64,000 bases of DNA from Leishmania mexicana MHOM/GT/2001/U1103 (taxonomy: Eukaryota > Euglenozoa > Kinetoplastea > Trypanosomatida > Trypanosomatidae): contig NC_018326.1 in assembly GCF_000234665.1 (NCBI RefSeq), positions 186,001 to 250,000 on the forward strand, given 5' to 3'. Shown here piece by piece: positions 18,539 through 28,545 of the stretch. How positions within the stretch are numbered: position 1 is the stretch's first letter; each line of letters opens with the position of its first letter. A model generated the notes under the pieces. It was not told where the DNA came from, made no database searches, and worked only from the letters and a program-made list of their open reading frames with translations. The position numbers and the translations under genes are program-made.

Positions 18539-21229
18539 TCATACGGCGCTCTTGCCATTCCACTTGATGACGTTTTCCTTGTGCGCCAGCGAGCTGTTGC
18601 GGCGCGGGCTCCATCCTCGGTAGGGGTTGCGCAGATCTCGCATCACCTTCGGCCGCATCGTGAAGGGGTGCGGGGTGCGCGTGTGGTTCGCAAAAACCAT
18701 CTCGCCGCCGCGACCGAAGAAGTCCCACCCGCTCGCATGATCGTGCAAGCCTTTTGGAATCGGTCTCGGGTCCCGCTCGGCGTCGGCGTGGCTGCCCGTG
18801 AAGGCGTCGCGGCGACGCTCGTGCAGACGGACGTAGTCGCGGCGCATCGCGTCATCGGCGAGAGAGGTGAGCGTGGCGGCGCTGGATCGTCGACCCGGCC
18901 GGGTAGGGACGTTGAGGGGGCCCCCTCTGAAAGCAGAGGCAGCGGTAGGGGTATGCCACTTCATGTCAAGCAGGGACGGTGCTGTGGTGCTCGTGGTGTT
19001 GGTGCGCGCGTTGGACTGGAAGGGATCGACGCTGCCGTTGGGCGGTACCGTGTCATCCGACTTCATCGCAGCGGCAGTGGAAGACGCTGTGGCTGAGCGC
19101 GAGCAGTTTTCCAACACAACACGGCCCTCGAAGATAGCGCAGCTACTCGGCCTGTTGCCTTCACCCTCTGTGGCAAAGTGACGCACCACCTCAGGAGGAA
19201 ACAAGTGAGGCAGCTGCCGCACCATGTCGTGCCGCCGTGCCGACGAGGAGCACAGGGCAAACGCCGCATACCCGAGCACCACCAGTTCCGCCTTCAGAGC
19301 CTGATGCTCTGCCGACACGTACGTTGATGCCTTACACTGCGAAGCCGCCACCATCAGCGGCGTGCGTGCAAGAAGGTCGAAGACGCGCTCGACTTGCCCC
19401 ACCTGCAGCAGCGCCGGCCCCACGGCGGCCATTACAAAGTCGGTAAGGACCATGTCATCTCGAAGGAGGAGAAGGTCGTCCAGTAGCCGGACAACGGTGA
19501 CGGGGATAGCGGATGCCGACAGCCGCAGCTCGTGCTCCTCGCTGACAGTGTGGGATCGCGGCGGCGGTTGTTCGTGATCGCGCCCCTTGGCTGCCGTCGC
19601 TGCTGAAGTGGGTGTCGACTTCCTCGTTCGCACCAGCAGCGGTGCCACAGCAGCAGGGAGGGACGAAAACAAAATGTTCAGCGTGGTGGCATCGAGTTGA
19701 AGGACGGGTGCCGTGATGGGGGGCCCGCCGTTCGCGGATGCAGGCAATGGACCCTCGCAGTTTCCCATGGAAGACGACAGCGTCTGGAGGTCAGCGAGGG
19801 TAGCAGAGATGTATGCAGTGGCGGGCCTGTTCAGGAAGAGTTGGCAGAACACAGAAAGAGACTCCTTCCAGTGCCGGTGGGACGCGAACAGGTTCAGCAC
19901 CTCGTGCACGTCCTCCAGCGGCGGGGGGCGCGTGAGACGGTCACGGTTGTCATCACGACAGCTGCCCTTGGCATCCCCGTCCACGGCAGATGCAGCTTCT
20001 AGCACAGGGCCATACAGGTGTTCCCAGCAGCAGAGCGCATCCCGAAGCTGCGAGTGCGAGCCCGACTCACTGCCGCCCCGGCAGAGGCGGCGGAAGAGCC
20101 GGCGCACCGCCTCGCGGCTGAGCGCTTGCAGCATTGGCCGTGCTGGTGGAGCGACTGAAGCGCGCGGCGTCGCCTGCTGGCCTTCTGTTCTGTCGACACC
20201 CTCCGAAGAGGCAAATAGATGTGCGCCACCAGGCGACAGGGCCGGCGTCTTTGGACTGGCCGTGTCGTGGAAGAGGGAGCCGATCGTCCGACGCGATGGT
20301 GATCCGCGGGTGGTGGCGTAAGGGTGGTCGTCAGCGGCGGGTGCACCGCTTGCCGACCCACATACATCGCCAGCGAAGCTTTGAGCACGTTTCCAATCGC
20401 CTCGCCGAGCCGCCGCCTCGGCAAGCCATCGTCGAGCGTCGGTGTCCTCGATGCGACTGCGGTGGTGCCGTGATGCCGGCGCGCCATCCGCATCCGCTTT
20501 GGTGTCATCCACCTTCAAGTAGGTCTCGTACAATTTGGTTGCCTCCTCCAGCTGCGCGTGCCGGCACAGGACGGGCAGCAGCAACGTCGCCATGTGCTGC
20601 ATCGTCGCCGACGAGAAGCGAAAGCGGCGAGTAGCGAGATGAAATGTGTCGAGGGCGCTGCTAGGCTGGTCAAGAGCGCAGTAGGACCACACAAGGGTGA
20701 CCCACAGGGAGCGGTTTGACGGAATCTCACCAGCGTAGGCCCTGTCGCGCAACGCGTCCACAGCTGGCAGTATGTCGGCGGCCCCTTCACTCCCTGCTGG
20801 CATCTCAGCAGGCGTGCTGGACAGCCGCTTGCCATCGTCGTAAAAGACCTGTGCCTCTGCACCGTCGAGGCCTCGACGTGACTGCTTTAAGCACGGAGGC
20901 GCGAAGGCAGACGATGGAAGCGTGATGCGCTCAGCGTAGGGGCCGTGGTGCTCCACCATATCTCTCAGTACCATTTTGAAGTGCTCGGGGGTGCGACCGA
21001 GGCGTGCGTAGCCGGCATTCAGTACCTCAAGAGCGCGAATCCAGTTATGGCTGTCCAGTGGCAGAACGAGACGCCGGTCGATTGCCTTGCGACTGTACGC
21101 GGCGCGCATGTCGGCGCGGTTACGGAATCGCGAAGCTGCTACCGCCCACGCAGACGGCTTCCAAAACTGCGTCGCGTAGGAGCCATGACGGCCGGAAACC
21201 TGAATGGACGGCATCGCTCGCGGCGTCAT
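18539..21229 (-). CDS. PPR-like, probably mitochondrial, protein of unknown function
   Basis: This protein is 896 residues from the first ATG (MTPRAMPSIQ). A start at the second Met gives MPSIQVSGRHGSYATQFWKP. The N-terminus is rich in Arg, Ser and Ala with few acids, compatible with a mitochondrial targeting peptide. At about 160-235 there are helical pairs resembling pentatricopeptide repeats: SLWVTLVWSYCALDQPSSAL and FRFSSATMQHMATLLLPVLC, then LEEATKLYETYL. Further helical segments (EVLNLFASHRHWKESLSVFC) appear near 480. The C-terminus is basic and aromatic (GWDFFGRGGEMVFANH, NPYRGWSPRRNSS), recalling mitochondrial ribosome or RNA-associated proteins. PPR proteins bind organellar RNA; trypanosomatids have many diverged ones. 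The reading frame is secure; the family assignment is moderate. Confidence 0.65.
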   Translation of the reverse strand: MTPRAMPSIQVSGRHGSYATQFWKPSAWAVAASRFRNRADMRAAYSRKAIDRRLVLPLDSHNWIRALEVLNAGYARLGRTPEHFKMVLRDMVEHHGPYAERITLPSSAFAPPCLKQSRRGLDGAEAQVFYDDGKRLSSTPAEMPAGSEGAADILPAVDALRDRAYAGEIPSNRSLWVTLVWSYCALDQPSSALDTFHLATRRFRFSSATMQHMATLLLPVLCRHAQLEEATKLYETYLKVDDTKADADGAPASRHHRSRIEDTDARRWLAEAAARRGDWKRAQSFAGDVCGSASGAPAADDHPYATTRGSPSRRTIGSLFHDTASPKTPALSPGGAHLFASSEGVDRTEGQQATPRASVAPPARPMLQALSREAVRRLFRRLCRGGSESGSHSQLRDALCCWEHLYGPVLEAASAVDGDAKGSCRDDNRDRLTRPPPLEDVHEVLNLFASHRHWKESLSVFCQLFLNRPATAYISATLADLQTLSSSMGNCEGPLPASANGGPPITAPVLQLDATTLNILFSSLPAAVAPLLVRTRKSTPTSAATAAKGRDHEQPPPRSHTVSEEHELRLSASAIPVTVVRLLDDLLLLRDDMVLTDFVMAAVGPALLQVGQVERVFDLLARTPLMVAASQCKASTYVSAEHQALKAELVVLGYAAFALCSSSARRHDMVRQLPHLFPPEVVRHFATEGEGNRPSSCAIFEGRVVLENCSRSATASSTAAAMKSDDTVPPNGSVDPFQSNARTNTTSTTAPSLLDMKWHTPTAASAFRGGPLNVPTRPGRRSSAATLTSLADDAMRRDYVRLHERRRDAFTGSHADAERDPRPIPKGLHDHASGWDFFGRGGEMVFANHTRTPHPFTMRPKVMRDLRNPYRGWSPRRNSSLAHKENVIKWNGKSAV

Positions 21230-22118
21230 CTCTGAGGCGCCGGACGGGGCCAGAAGAGGGAGGAGGGACTGCCCCACCTAATCAAGTCGGCGGCCCAAAC
21301 AGCGCCGCCGCTAAACTAAAAGAACTGACGAAAACACAAAGAAAAATGCGCGACAGCTTCGTGGAGTGCCGAGAGGAAAAGACAGAGGGTGGGGGTACGA
21401 TCAAACACATGCTCCTCCCTCTGCGCGTTACAGAGTCCAGTCCAGCTGCTGCGCCTCACGCCACCGCCGTTGGCGCCAGAGAAGGCAAGCGAAAAAGAGG
21501 GAGAGATCGATGAAGGGACGAGAGTCAGGCGAGGAGGTCGCACACCAAGACATTGAAACGAAGCGCCGCCCATGGCAGCAGCACCACTTCGCTGCGATTC
21601 TTTCGTTCTGGCATCGTCCGCGGATGCGGAGCAGTGGGTCCCCTACTCCCCCCACCCCGCAACACCCCACAAGCGCGGTGCACGCACGCATGCGCGAGTG
21701 CCTTTCCTCTGCGCATCCATGTTTGATGTCGAACCCCCCCCGAAGCAGTTCTTCTTGTTCAGGCTCCCTGCGTGCGTATCTCGTCAGAGCGCCACGTATG
21801 CATCCACACACCTCTTTAGCGCGGTCGGCGGGCGAAAGTATGGTGAGACACGTGCTCCGATCTGCCGCCACCTCCCTCTTCCCTCTCCCACGCCCGTCTA
21901 CTGCGCTCAGCCTCAGAACAAGTGGGGACACCCCGACAGGCAGCGTCAGAGGGGTTCAAGCAACGGCACGACGGAAATAATAAAAGCGCCGCAGTTTGCT
22001 GTGTGCTCCTTCTCAGCCATCTTTGGGTCTTTCGGTAAGGGCACGGCGACGCCCACCTCGCGCCGTTGCTGCAATCATCGTCCACCCCCTTCCGCCATCA
22101 GCTAAAACGGTCACCTGG
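21230..22118. other. Spacer between the kinesin and PPR-like genes
   Basis: No gene is seen. On the minus strand, T-rich pyrimidine segments with AGs lie at about 21311-21350 and could serve the PPR-like gene. A 167-codon frame at 21428-21931 has no recognisable features. Confidence 0.65.
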
Positions 22119-24791
22119 TCAGTTGTGGTAAAGAGGCTTGTGCGGTGGCTGTGCCAAGCGGGCCCGGTTCAGCGCAGCCTCCAGCGACCGCATCGTCAGC
22201 CCCGCCTTCTCCACCTTCTTCTGAGTCTTGGACGTCTTCATGGCGATCTCGATGAGCAGCTCGTTGTCGTGGAAGCACTGCCGCATCTCCTCGACGAGAG
22301 CAATGTTGGCCCGCTGAAGGCGCAGCACCAGTCCTTGAATGCGCTTCAACTTCACGTCAACGATCACGTCCCTCTGTGCATCCTTCGCGACAAGCTGCTC
22401 CTCGAGCACGCGGATGCGACTGCGAAGTTCGTTCACGTCCTCGCCAGCCCCGGCGCCGTCGCTGCCTCTGCGGTTCGCCATCACAGCAACATTTGTGAGA
22501 GAGCGCACAGCCTCCATCACCTGGGAATCGCGCACGGTAGCCGCTGGATCTTTGATCTGAAGTGGTTTTCCCTGTGTTGCCTGTGCTGTAGCGCTCAGCA
22601 GGCGCCAGAGGTGCGAATTGATGAGGCTGCCGCGGTCCTTGGCCTCGTCGAGCTCGTCTTCGAGAGTATTGTTGCTCTCGGTTAGACGGGTCAAGCACTG
22701 CATCAGCTCCACCTTCTCGCGGTCCGCCTTCTCCTTCAGCTGGCTATATGAGTACTGCAGGTTTTGATGCGCGACGTGCAACGTCGTGAGCTCAGCGAGG
22801 TAGTCGTCACCGCGGTGCTTCTCTAGCAGCCGCGTCTGACTTTGCTGAAGCTGCGAACGTAGCAGCTTCACCTCCTGCTGCAGTGCCCCGTGCTCTTCCT
22901 CGACAGCGCGCATGAGCTCCTCGGCTTCGCTGTTACGCCGAGCAAGCGCCTTGATCTTGTCCGCCTGTGCCTTGTTCTCCCCCTCCAGCTCCCGGCAAAG
23001 ACCGTCTAGCTCGTTGAGGGACGCCTGCGTCACCTCCAGAGTTGCCTCGCGCTCCTTCAAGAGCTGCTGAGTGGAATCTAGTGACTGCCGCAAAGCGGCA
23101 AGCTCGGCAACGGCGCCAGCGCCAGCGCTGGGCAACACCTTCCCACCACCATCACGATCGCCACCCTCGCACGCGAGCTCGACCCGGGTTTTGAGATCCC
23201 GAACCTCCTCCTGCAGTGCATCATTTTGTGCGGTGAGCTGCGCAATAATCATGGATTGCTGTTGCTGCGGGTTCATCCGCAGAGGTGGGCCAGAGGCGGC
23301 CGGCGTCTGCTCGCTCAGTGGCAAATTCGTCTGCCCGATATGGGACAGCTGTGCCTTGTACTTGTGTATCTGTAGCTGCCTACTCCACAGGTAAAGTGTC
23401 TGGGCGACGAGGAGCTTCCGTGTGTGCCGCAGTGCCGCCTCGAGTTCCCGCAGGCGCGTCTGCGCGTTGGGCACCTCGTTCACGCATACCTTGTTCTTGA
23501 TGCGCTTGGCGCGAGAGGCGAATTGCAGGGTGCTGCGCGACTCGTCAGCGCTCTCGATGGCAGGGGTGATACAGCACAGCACGACTGTGAACGAGTTGCC
23601 CCCGATGGCGGTCTTCAGCAAATGGGTGAGCCGCGAATCCCGGTAGGGGATGAAGGATGCAGCACCGCCGGTGTGAGGATGGCTTGCCTCGCTTGCCAGG
23701 CGGTCGATGACGGTGGCCAGGGTTGTGAGAGATTTGTTGATATGGCCACCCTCGACCATCCGCAGTCCCGTCGCACCCGTCTTCGCCACCCGCTCCGAGC
23801 CCGCCAGGTCGACCATGTTCAGCGTTGAGATGACCTTCTTGTGCTTCGCAGCCTTCGGCCTTGCCGCTGTGCCGGCACAGCGCGCCGCTCTACGGCCCGC
23901 GTTGCTTGCGCGGCCCAGACCAGTGTGCGTGGACGAGGCGCGCCCGTCATCGTCGTCGTCTTCCTCCTGCGTAGAGAGGTCCTCATCCTCGTCCTCTTCC
24001 CCGTCAGCCTCGGAGAGAGCGTCCTCGATGTAGTGCGAGCGCTCCACCGAGATGCGTATCACGCAATGAGAGCGGCTGGAGTGCTCGTTCATCGCCGTCG
24101 CCGCCGACATCCGCGACGCCGCGTGGGTGTAGATGATGCGGATACATTCCTGTTCCGACGCGACCTGCATGCGAAGGGCATTGTGCACGTACACCCCGTA
24201 CGCGTTCTCACGAATGCTGAGCACCGGCAGCGATGCCGATAGCGCCGCTGTGGTCGATGGCGACGACGCAGACGCCCATCCGCGAGCAGAGGTGGCGGAT
24301 GGTGCACCGTTGGCACCGCTACCGCTGGCGTTGCCGCCTCGGAGCAGGTCGCGCAGCTGCTCGTTGTAAATCTCCAACACAGAGACAAACACCTCCGTGT
24401 GCATGTAGGGCTTCTGTTGCTGCTCCGCACCGAGAGCCTCGAAGAGGTCGTGGACGGCAAGGCGGATAAGCCCAGGCGAGCGGGCCACGGTGTCGCCGAA
24501 CATGGTGTACGACTTGCCGCTCCCAGTTTGGCCGTAGGCAAACACAGTGCCATTATACCCTTGCGCCACTCGCGCCACGATGTTTCCACGCACATTCTGC
24601 TCGTACACCTCTGCCGTCGTCGCAGCGATATCATAGACGCGATCAAAAGTGAAGGCGCAATCGGGCTGGGCGATCTCAGTGAGGGATGTCGCGTCGACAT
24701 GCCAGGCAGACCTCGACTCGTGAATCTCTCCACGGATGGGGCGGACACGGACGGCCACCTCGATCGAGCTCGCCGTCTGCTTCGAAGTCAT
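22119..24791 (-). CDS. Kinesin with N-terminal motor and C-terminal coiled coil
   Basis: This is an 890-residue kinesin. The motor occupies about residues 10-455: VRVRPI, the P-loop GQTGSGKSYT (about 88-97), switch I NEHSSRSH, switch II DLAGSER (about 330), and HINKSLTTLATVIDRL. The core is most like kinesin-7/CENP-E types (FDRVYD, YEQNVRGNIV, GYNGTVFAYG). Between switch I and switch II a highly acidic insertion of about 60-70 residues (EDEDEDLSTQEEDDDDDG, then a basic Arg/Ala segment) is unusual. Residues about 560-870 are predominantly heptad-like coiled coil with Leu/Glu/Gln-rich helices, implying dimerisation. The ATG lies 13 bases after a strong acceptor. Subfamily and cargo cannot be fixed from sequence alone. 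Confidence 0.95.
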   Translation of the reverse strand: MTSKQTASSIEVAVRVRPIRGEIHESRSAWHVDATSLTEIAQPDCAFTFDRVYDIAATTAEVYEQNVRGNIVARVAQGYNGTVFAYGQTGSGKSYTMFGDTVARSPGLIRLAVHDLFEALGAEQQQKPYMHTEVFVSVLEIYNEQLRDLLRGGNASGSGANGAPSATSARGWASASSPSTTAALSASLPVLSIRENAYGVYVHNALRMQVASEQECIRIIYTHAASRMSAATAMNEHSSRSHCVIRISVERSHYIEDALSEADGEEDEDEDLSTQEEDDDDDGRASSTHTGLGRASNAGRRAARCAGTAARPKAAKHKKVISTLNMVDLAGSERVAKTGATGLRMVEGGHINKSLTTLATVIDRLASEASHPHTGGAASFIPYRDSRLTHLLKTAIGGNSFTVVLCCITPAIESADESRSTLQFASRAKRIKNKVCVNEVPNAQTRLRELEAALRHTRKLLVAQTLYLWSRQLQIHKYKAQLSHIGQTNLPLSEQTPAASGPPLRMNPQQQQSMIIAQLTAQNDALQEEVRDLKTRVELACEGGDRDGGGKVLPSAGAGAVAELAALRQSLDSTQQLLKEREATLEVTQASLNELDGLCRELEGENKAQADKIKALARRNSEAEELMRAVEEEHGALQQEVKLLRSQLQQSQTRLLEKHRGDDYLAELTTLHVAHQNLQYSYSQLKEKADREKVELMQCLTRLTESNNTLEDELDEAKDRGSLINSHLWRLLSATAQATQGKPLQIKDPAATVRDSQVMEAVRSLTNVAVMANRRGSDGAGAGEDVNELRSRIRVLEEQLVAKDAQRDVIVDVKLKRIQGLVLRLQRANIALVEEMRQCFHDNELLIEIAMKTSKTQKKVEKAGLTMRSLEAALNRARLAQPPHKPLYHN

Positions 24792-26668
24792 CAGACAACC
24801 GATACTGTCAGACAAAAAAGGAAACGCAAGGTATATCCAGGATGTATGTGCCTGTATGTGTATGTGTGTGAAGCAACGTGTCGTCGGAAGCCGCACCGGA
24901 GGGAGCGGAGAGAGGAGGGAGCAGGAAGGCGGTGCAGCGAGTCGACCCGATCTTGTCTCCAAACGTCCCCTCGTCTTTTCTCCCCTTCCAGTGAAGCACC
25001 GCCCTCTCTCTGTACTCTCTAGCCGCTTGCTTCTGGTATGATCATAGATGGGGGATATGCACTCCCGCGCACCCCTTAGACGAGGTAGCCACGCGCCAGA
25101 TGCGTACCGCTTGTGACGAGTGTGAGCGCCGCTCTCCAAAATGTGTCACACGACGTCTTGCTGTTTCCTTGTTCCCCTTTTCTTCTTGTGTATGGGTCTA
25201 TTCGAATGGGAGGGGGGGCACGTGCGCTGCGCTCTCAGCGGTTGCGTTTCGTCACAGCCATGCACGCCCCTGTTCCTCGGATACGCGAAGACACACACAC
25301 ACACACACACACGGAGAGGCGAGAAGGAGCGACAGAGAAACCCGCGTTACCTTTCCTTTTGTCTTTCTGCTTGAAGAGGCAGCAGCTGCGCATGAGGGCA
25401 CTCGTGAAGGGGCCGAGGTGACAGGGCTGCGGCGTCCAGCCGGGCTTGGCGAGACCCGAAGCAGGAAATGCAAGGGGAGGGGGAGTGTCTCAGGCTGCAG
25501 TCATGACGGCAAGGGGGGAGGAGGGGAGGGGATGAGAAAACAAAATCGGAAGTAAAAGGAGAAAGGAGTTGCTGGTGGTGTCTCGCACAGCCTTGCTGCG
25601 CCGTCCCACACACACACACAAGCACACCGCTTATCGCACTCCCTCTCGCCACCCTTCCATGCCGTCTCTATGTGGCGCGGGCTCGACTCCGCTACAACCA
25701 CAGAGACACATGCGGGCCTGCTGACGCGCACACTACATTATGCTGGAGAGGAGGGGGTACGCCTAAACCGAAAATAGGCGGCAAGAGGAAGGCTGGCAAG
25801 AGAGACAGAGGGAGGCGGCTGCCCCTTGCTCGTATCCCCGCCACCGCCCGCCGCCCGTACCGCCTACTCCTGTCCTCAGACCGCAATTAGTGCCGAGTAA
25901 ACATCATCGCCCCTTCGTCCCTTGCGGTCTTCGGGCGGTTGTCTTCGTCGTTTCTTTGTTCTTCTTGTTCATGATGAGAGCGCACCAATGAAAATAAAAG
26001 TGTTCATCGGCGGCGAGGCTGGAAAGGGGGGGAGGGAGGGGAGGTGGGGGGCGGCTAGGAGGATCGGAAGGTGCACGGCTGCCTTCTTCCGCTCTATCTC
26101 GCACATGTACACAACACACCAATGCGAATAATGACTTTTTTAAAGCACAGAAAACACAACAAACTGCTCGCTGTGTTGTCAAGACGTCTGCGAAAAGGGG
26201 CGGGGGGCGGAAGCGGTGGCAGGTGAAAACAACCGTCGCTGTGCAGAAAGCCGCCACAAACGCAAGAGAGAACAAGATCGTCGCAGGAGAGCGGCCGAGA
26301 GGGCGAGAGGGCAATGCCATATGCCTCTGTGTTTGTGTGTCCGTGTGCTATGACACGACCTTCCGCTTGACCTGCACATCCTCCCCCTCCCCCTCTCTCA
26401 CACATACACACTGCCCTTTCGGTTCTGTCCGCTTTCCGGTTTATATTTCGCCTCCACTCACTCCCTCTGCTGCACGTCGCGCTCCCTTGCAGCGCCACCG
26501 ACATCGTCGCTTTGTGTTGCTTCCGTGTTGCGGTTGGACAGAGACTCTCGTCGCATCGGCATCGCACGCCGCATCATCCACACGTACAAGCACACGCACA
26601 CATTCATACATATGCGCACCCGCTTTTCCTCGTCTTTCATTGTCACAGAGCATCCGTCCCGATGATGC
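24792..26668. other. Spacer between the Rpt1 and kinesin genes
   Basis: No gene is seen. It contains the kinesin splice acceptor (24805-24826), a GA-rich tract at about 24899-24930, a CA repeat at about 25291-25312, and G/A-rich tracts at 25510-25565 and 26022-26050. The longest minus-strand frames (138-157 codons) carry no recognisable domain. Confidence 0.65.
24805..24826 (-). promoter_or_regulatory. Candidate spliced-leader acceptor for the kinesin gene
   Basis: The minus strand shows tttccttttttgtctgacag with the AG at 24806-24805, leaving a 13-base leader before the kinesin ATG. It supports the chosen start over the longer upstream frame. Confidence 0.5.
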
Positions 26669-27982
26669 TTAGTTGTAGACCATGTACTTGGCAGTGGCGC
26701 TGAACTTGTGCTGGCCCTTCACCACCTTGTTCACCGAGTCTAAGAAATCCTTCTCGGTTATCGTCTTGCGGCGGGCGCGGATGGCGAACATGCCCGCCTC
26801 CGTGCAAACGGACCGCAGATCAGCGCCGGTGGTGTTTGGGCACAGCCTGGCAATCAACTCGAACCGCACGTCCTTTTCGCACGAGAGAGAGCGCGAGTGG
26901 ATACGAAGGATGTTTGTGCGGCCCTCCAAGTCCGGCAGACCAATCTCGAGCTTGCGATCCATGCGCCCCGGCCGGGTCAGGGCGGGGTCTAGCGTGTCGG
27001 GACGGTTAGTCGCCATGATTACCTTGATGTTGCCGCGTGAGTCAAAGCCGTCCATCTGATTCACCATCTCCAGCATGGTGCGCTGAATCTCATCATCGCC
27101 GTCACCGCTGCCGCGGCTGCCGCCAACGGCGTCGACCTCGTCGAAGAAGATAATGCACGCCTTCTTCGTGCGTGCCAGCTGGAAGATCTCACGGATCATG
27201 CGAGCGCCTTCGCCAATGTACCGTTGCACTAGTTCGGAGCCGATCACACGAATGAACGTGGCATCCGTGCGGTTTGCCACCGCCTTGGCCAGCAGCGTCT
27301 TGCCGGTGCCGGGAGGGCCATAGAGCAGCACACCCTTTGGGGGATCAATGCCAAGCTGCGTGTACTTCTCCGGGTGCGTTATCGGCAGCTCCACCACCTC
27401 ACGAATGCGCTCAATCTGCTCCTTGACACCGCCAACGTCGGCGTAGGTCACGTCGGGCTTGTCCTCTACCTGCATCATCGACACGGATCGGTCGATGCGC
27501 GGCGGCAGTGGGATCTCGATCTGGATCTTACTGTAGCCCATGACAATGCCAACGCGCATGGACTCCTCGATATCTTCCGGTGCGACACGCTCGCCGATGG
27601 TGACGACGTACTTGGCGTGGTCGCGGATGCTAATCACATACCGGGCATCGTCTTGGCCCTTGTTGAGGATGCGCTCGCAGCGGCCAACGTGCAGTGGATT
27701 TTCGCGCTCCAGCACCTTCTGGTCACTGTTCAGGTCCCACTGCACAGCCGGCGCGAGACCCATCTCACTCTCCTTCATCCCGCCCATCTTGTTCAGCTCC
27801 TCCACGTGCGACTTCACAAACTCCTCGAGCTCCTTGATGCTTGCGTGGTAGGGGCCGGAGCCGTATAGGTTCAGCAGCGCGATGTCATCCTTGTCCAGCG
27901 GGATGATCTCCTTCTCCTCCTTGTCGTTGTCCTTCACGCGGACTGTGTTCTTGGTCTGGCACGCGCCCTTCTCGTTCGACAT
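26669..27982 (-). CDS. RPT1: 26S proteasome regulatory ATPase Rpt1 (PSMC2/S7)
   Basis: This is a 437-residue AAA+ ATPase of the 19S regulatory particle base, which unfolds ubiquitylated substrates and threads them into the 20S core. It follows human/yeast Rpt1 almost throughout: ALLNLYG near the N-terminus, [14 protein letters not shown] in the OB region, Walker A GPPGTGKT (about 222-229), Walker [13 protein letters not shown], sensor MATNRPD, arginine-finger region RPGRMDRK, and the C-terminus AKYMVYN, equivalent to the YMTYN end of human PSMC2. Length matches the family. The ATG is unambiguous; a pyrimidine-rich segment with an AG at 27998-27997 lies 14 bases upstream. The Rpt5 gene and a RAD6-type E2 lie upstream in the same transcription unit. 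Confidence 0.97.
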   Translation of the reverse strand: MSNEKGACQTKNTVRVKDNDKEEKEIIPLDKDDIALLNLYGSGPYHASIKELEEFVKSHVEELNKMGGMKESEMGLAPAVQWDLNSDQKVLERENPLHVGRCERILNKGQDDARYVISIRDHAKYVVTIGERVAPEDIEESMRVGIVMGYSKIQIEIPLPPRIDRSVSMMQVEDKPDVTYADVGGVKEQIERIREVVELPITHPEKYTQLGIDPPKGVLLYGPPGTGKTLLAKAVANRTDATFIRVIGSELVQRYIGEGARMIREIFQLARTKKACIIFFDEVDAVGGSRGSGDGDDEIQRTMLEMVNQMDGFDSRGNIKVIMATNRPDTLDPALTRPGRMDRKLEIGLPDLEGRTNILRIHSRSLSCEKDVRFELIARLCPNTTGADLRSVCTEAGMFAIRARRKTITEKDFLDSVNKVVKGQHKFSATAKYMVYN

Positions 27983-28487
27983 GGCGCCGGTTTTGGCTGT
28001 TGAGGAGAGCGATGAATGTCACTTGAAGGGGGTAGAGAGCGGTGGGGACGAAGCGGGTGCACGTTATGTGTATGTTGTGGGGTGTCCGCAGCACCCTCTG
28101 TACTTGTGCCTCTGCGTCTGGACCTGTGTCCCCCTGTCTAGCTCACCCACGTCCCGGTGATTCGAAGGATGTTCGTTTTCCTTCGTTCCCTCTTCCACTG
28201 AATCTGTGCTCGGCTCTTGAGCGGCTCTGCTGATGCTGCTGCTGCTGATGCTGATGCTGCGACGGCGGCGGCACTCCTCCGTCGATCAAGTACGAGTGGA
28301 TGGAGGAGGGAGAGCAGAGGCGAGAGCAGAGATAGGGATTGGCGCAGACTTCCTTCAGATGAAGCGTAAAACAACTGCTAGGCATACACAACTATGAACA
28401 GTCCTCACCAACCAAGGCGCACCCATACACAAGCAGAGCAGCAGGCAGTCGTACAACCCGCAGACACACACACACATACGCACAAAG

Positions 28488-28545
28488 AGGAGAGAGGAGA
28501 GAGGAGAGAGGCGAGAGGCAGGTAGGGAGAGCGAGGGCAATGGGC
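28488..28545 (-). promoter_or_regulatory. Long pyrimidine tract upstream of Rpt1
   Basis: The plus strand is a gagagag-type purine run with GAGAGAG-GAGAGAG near-tandem repeats, so RNA from the minus strand carries a CT-rich tract about 510-560 bases before the Rpt1 ATG. It is a plausible trans-splicing/polyadenylation signal, and the exact acceptor is not clear. Confidence 0.35.

Noticed and set aside
21230..21277. 16-codon N-terminal extension of the PPR-like protein
   Set aside because: The extension starts with GTG, not ATG; eukaryotic initiation favours the ATG at 21229.
28228..28272. GCT/GAT triplet run as a possible coding repeat
   Set aside because: It lies in the Rpt1 leader region with no open frame of family resemblance; treated as simple sequence.
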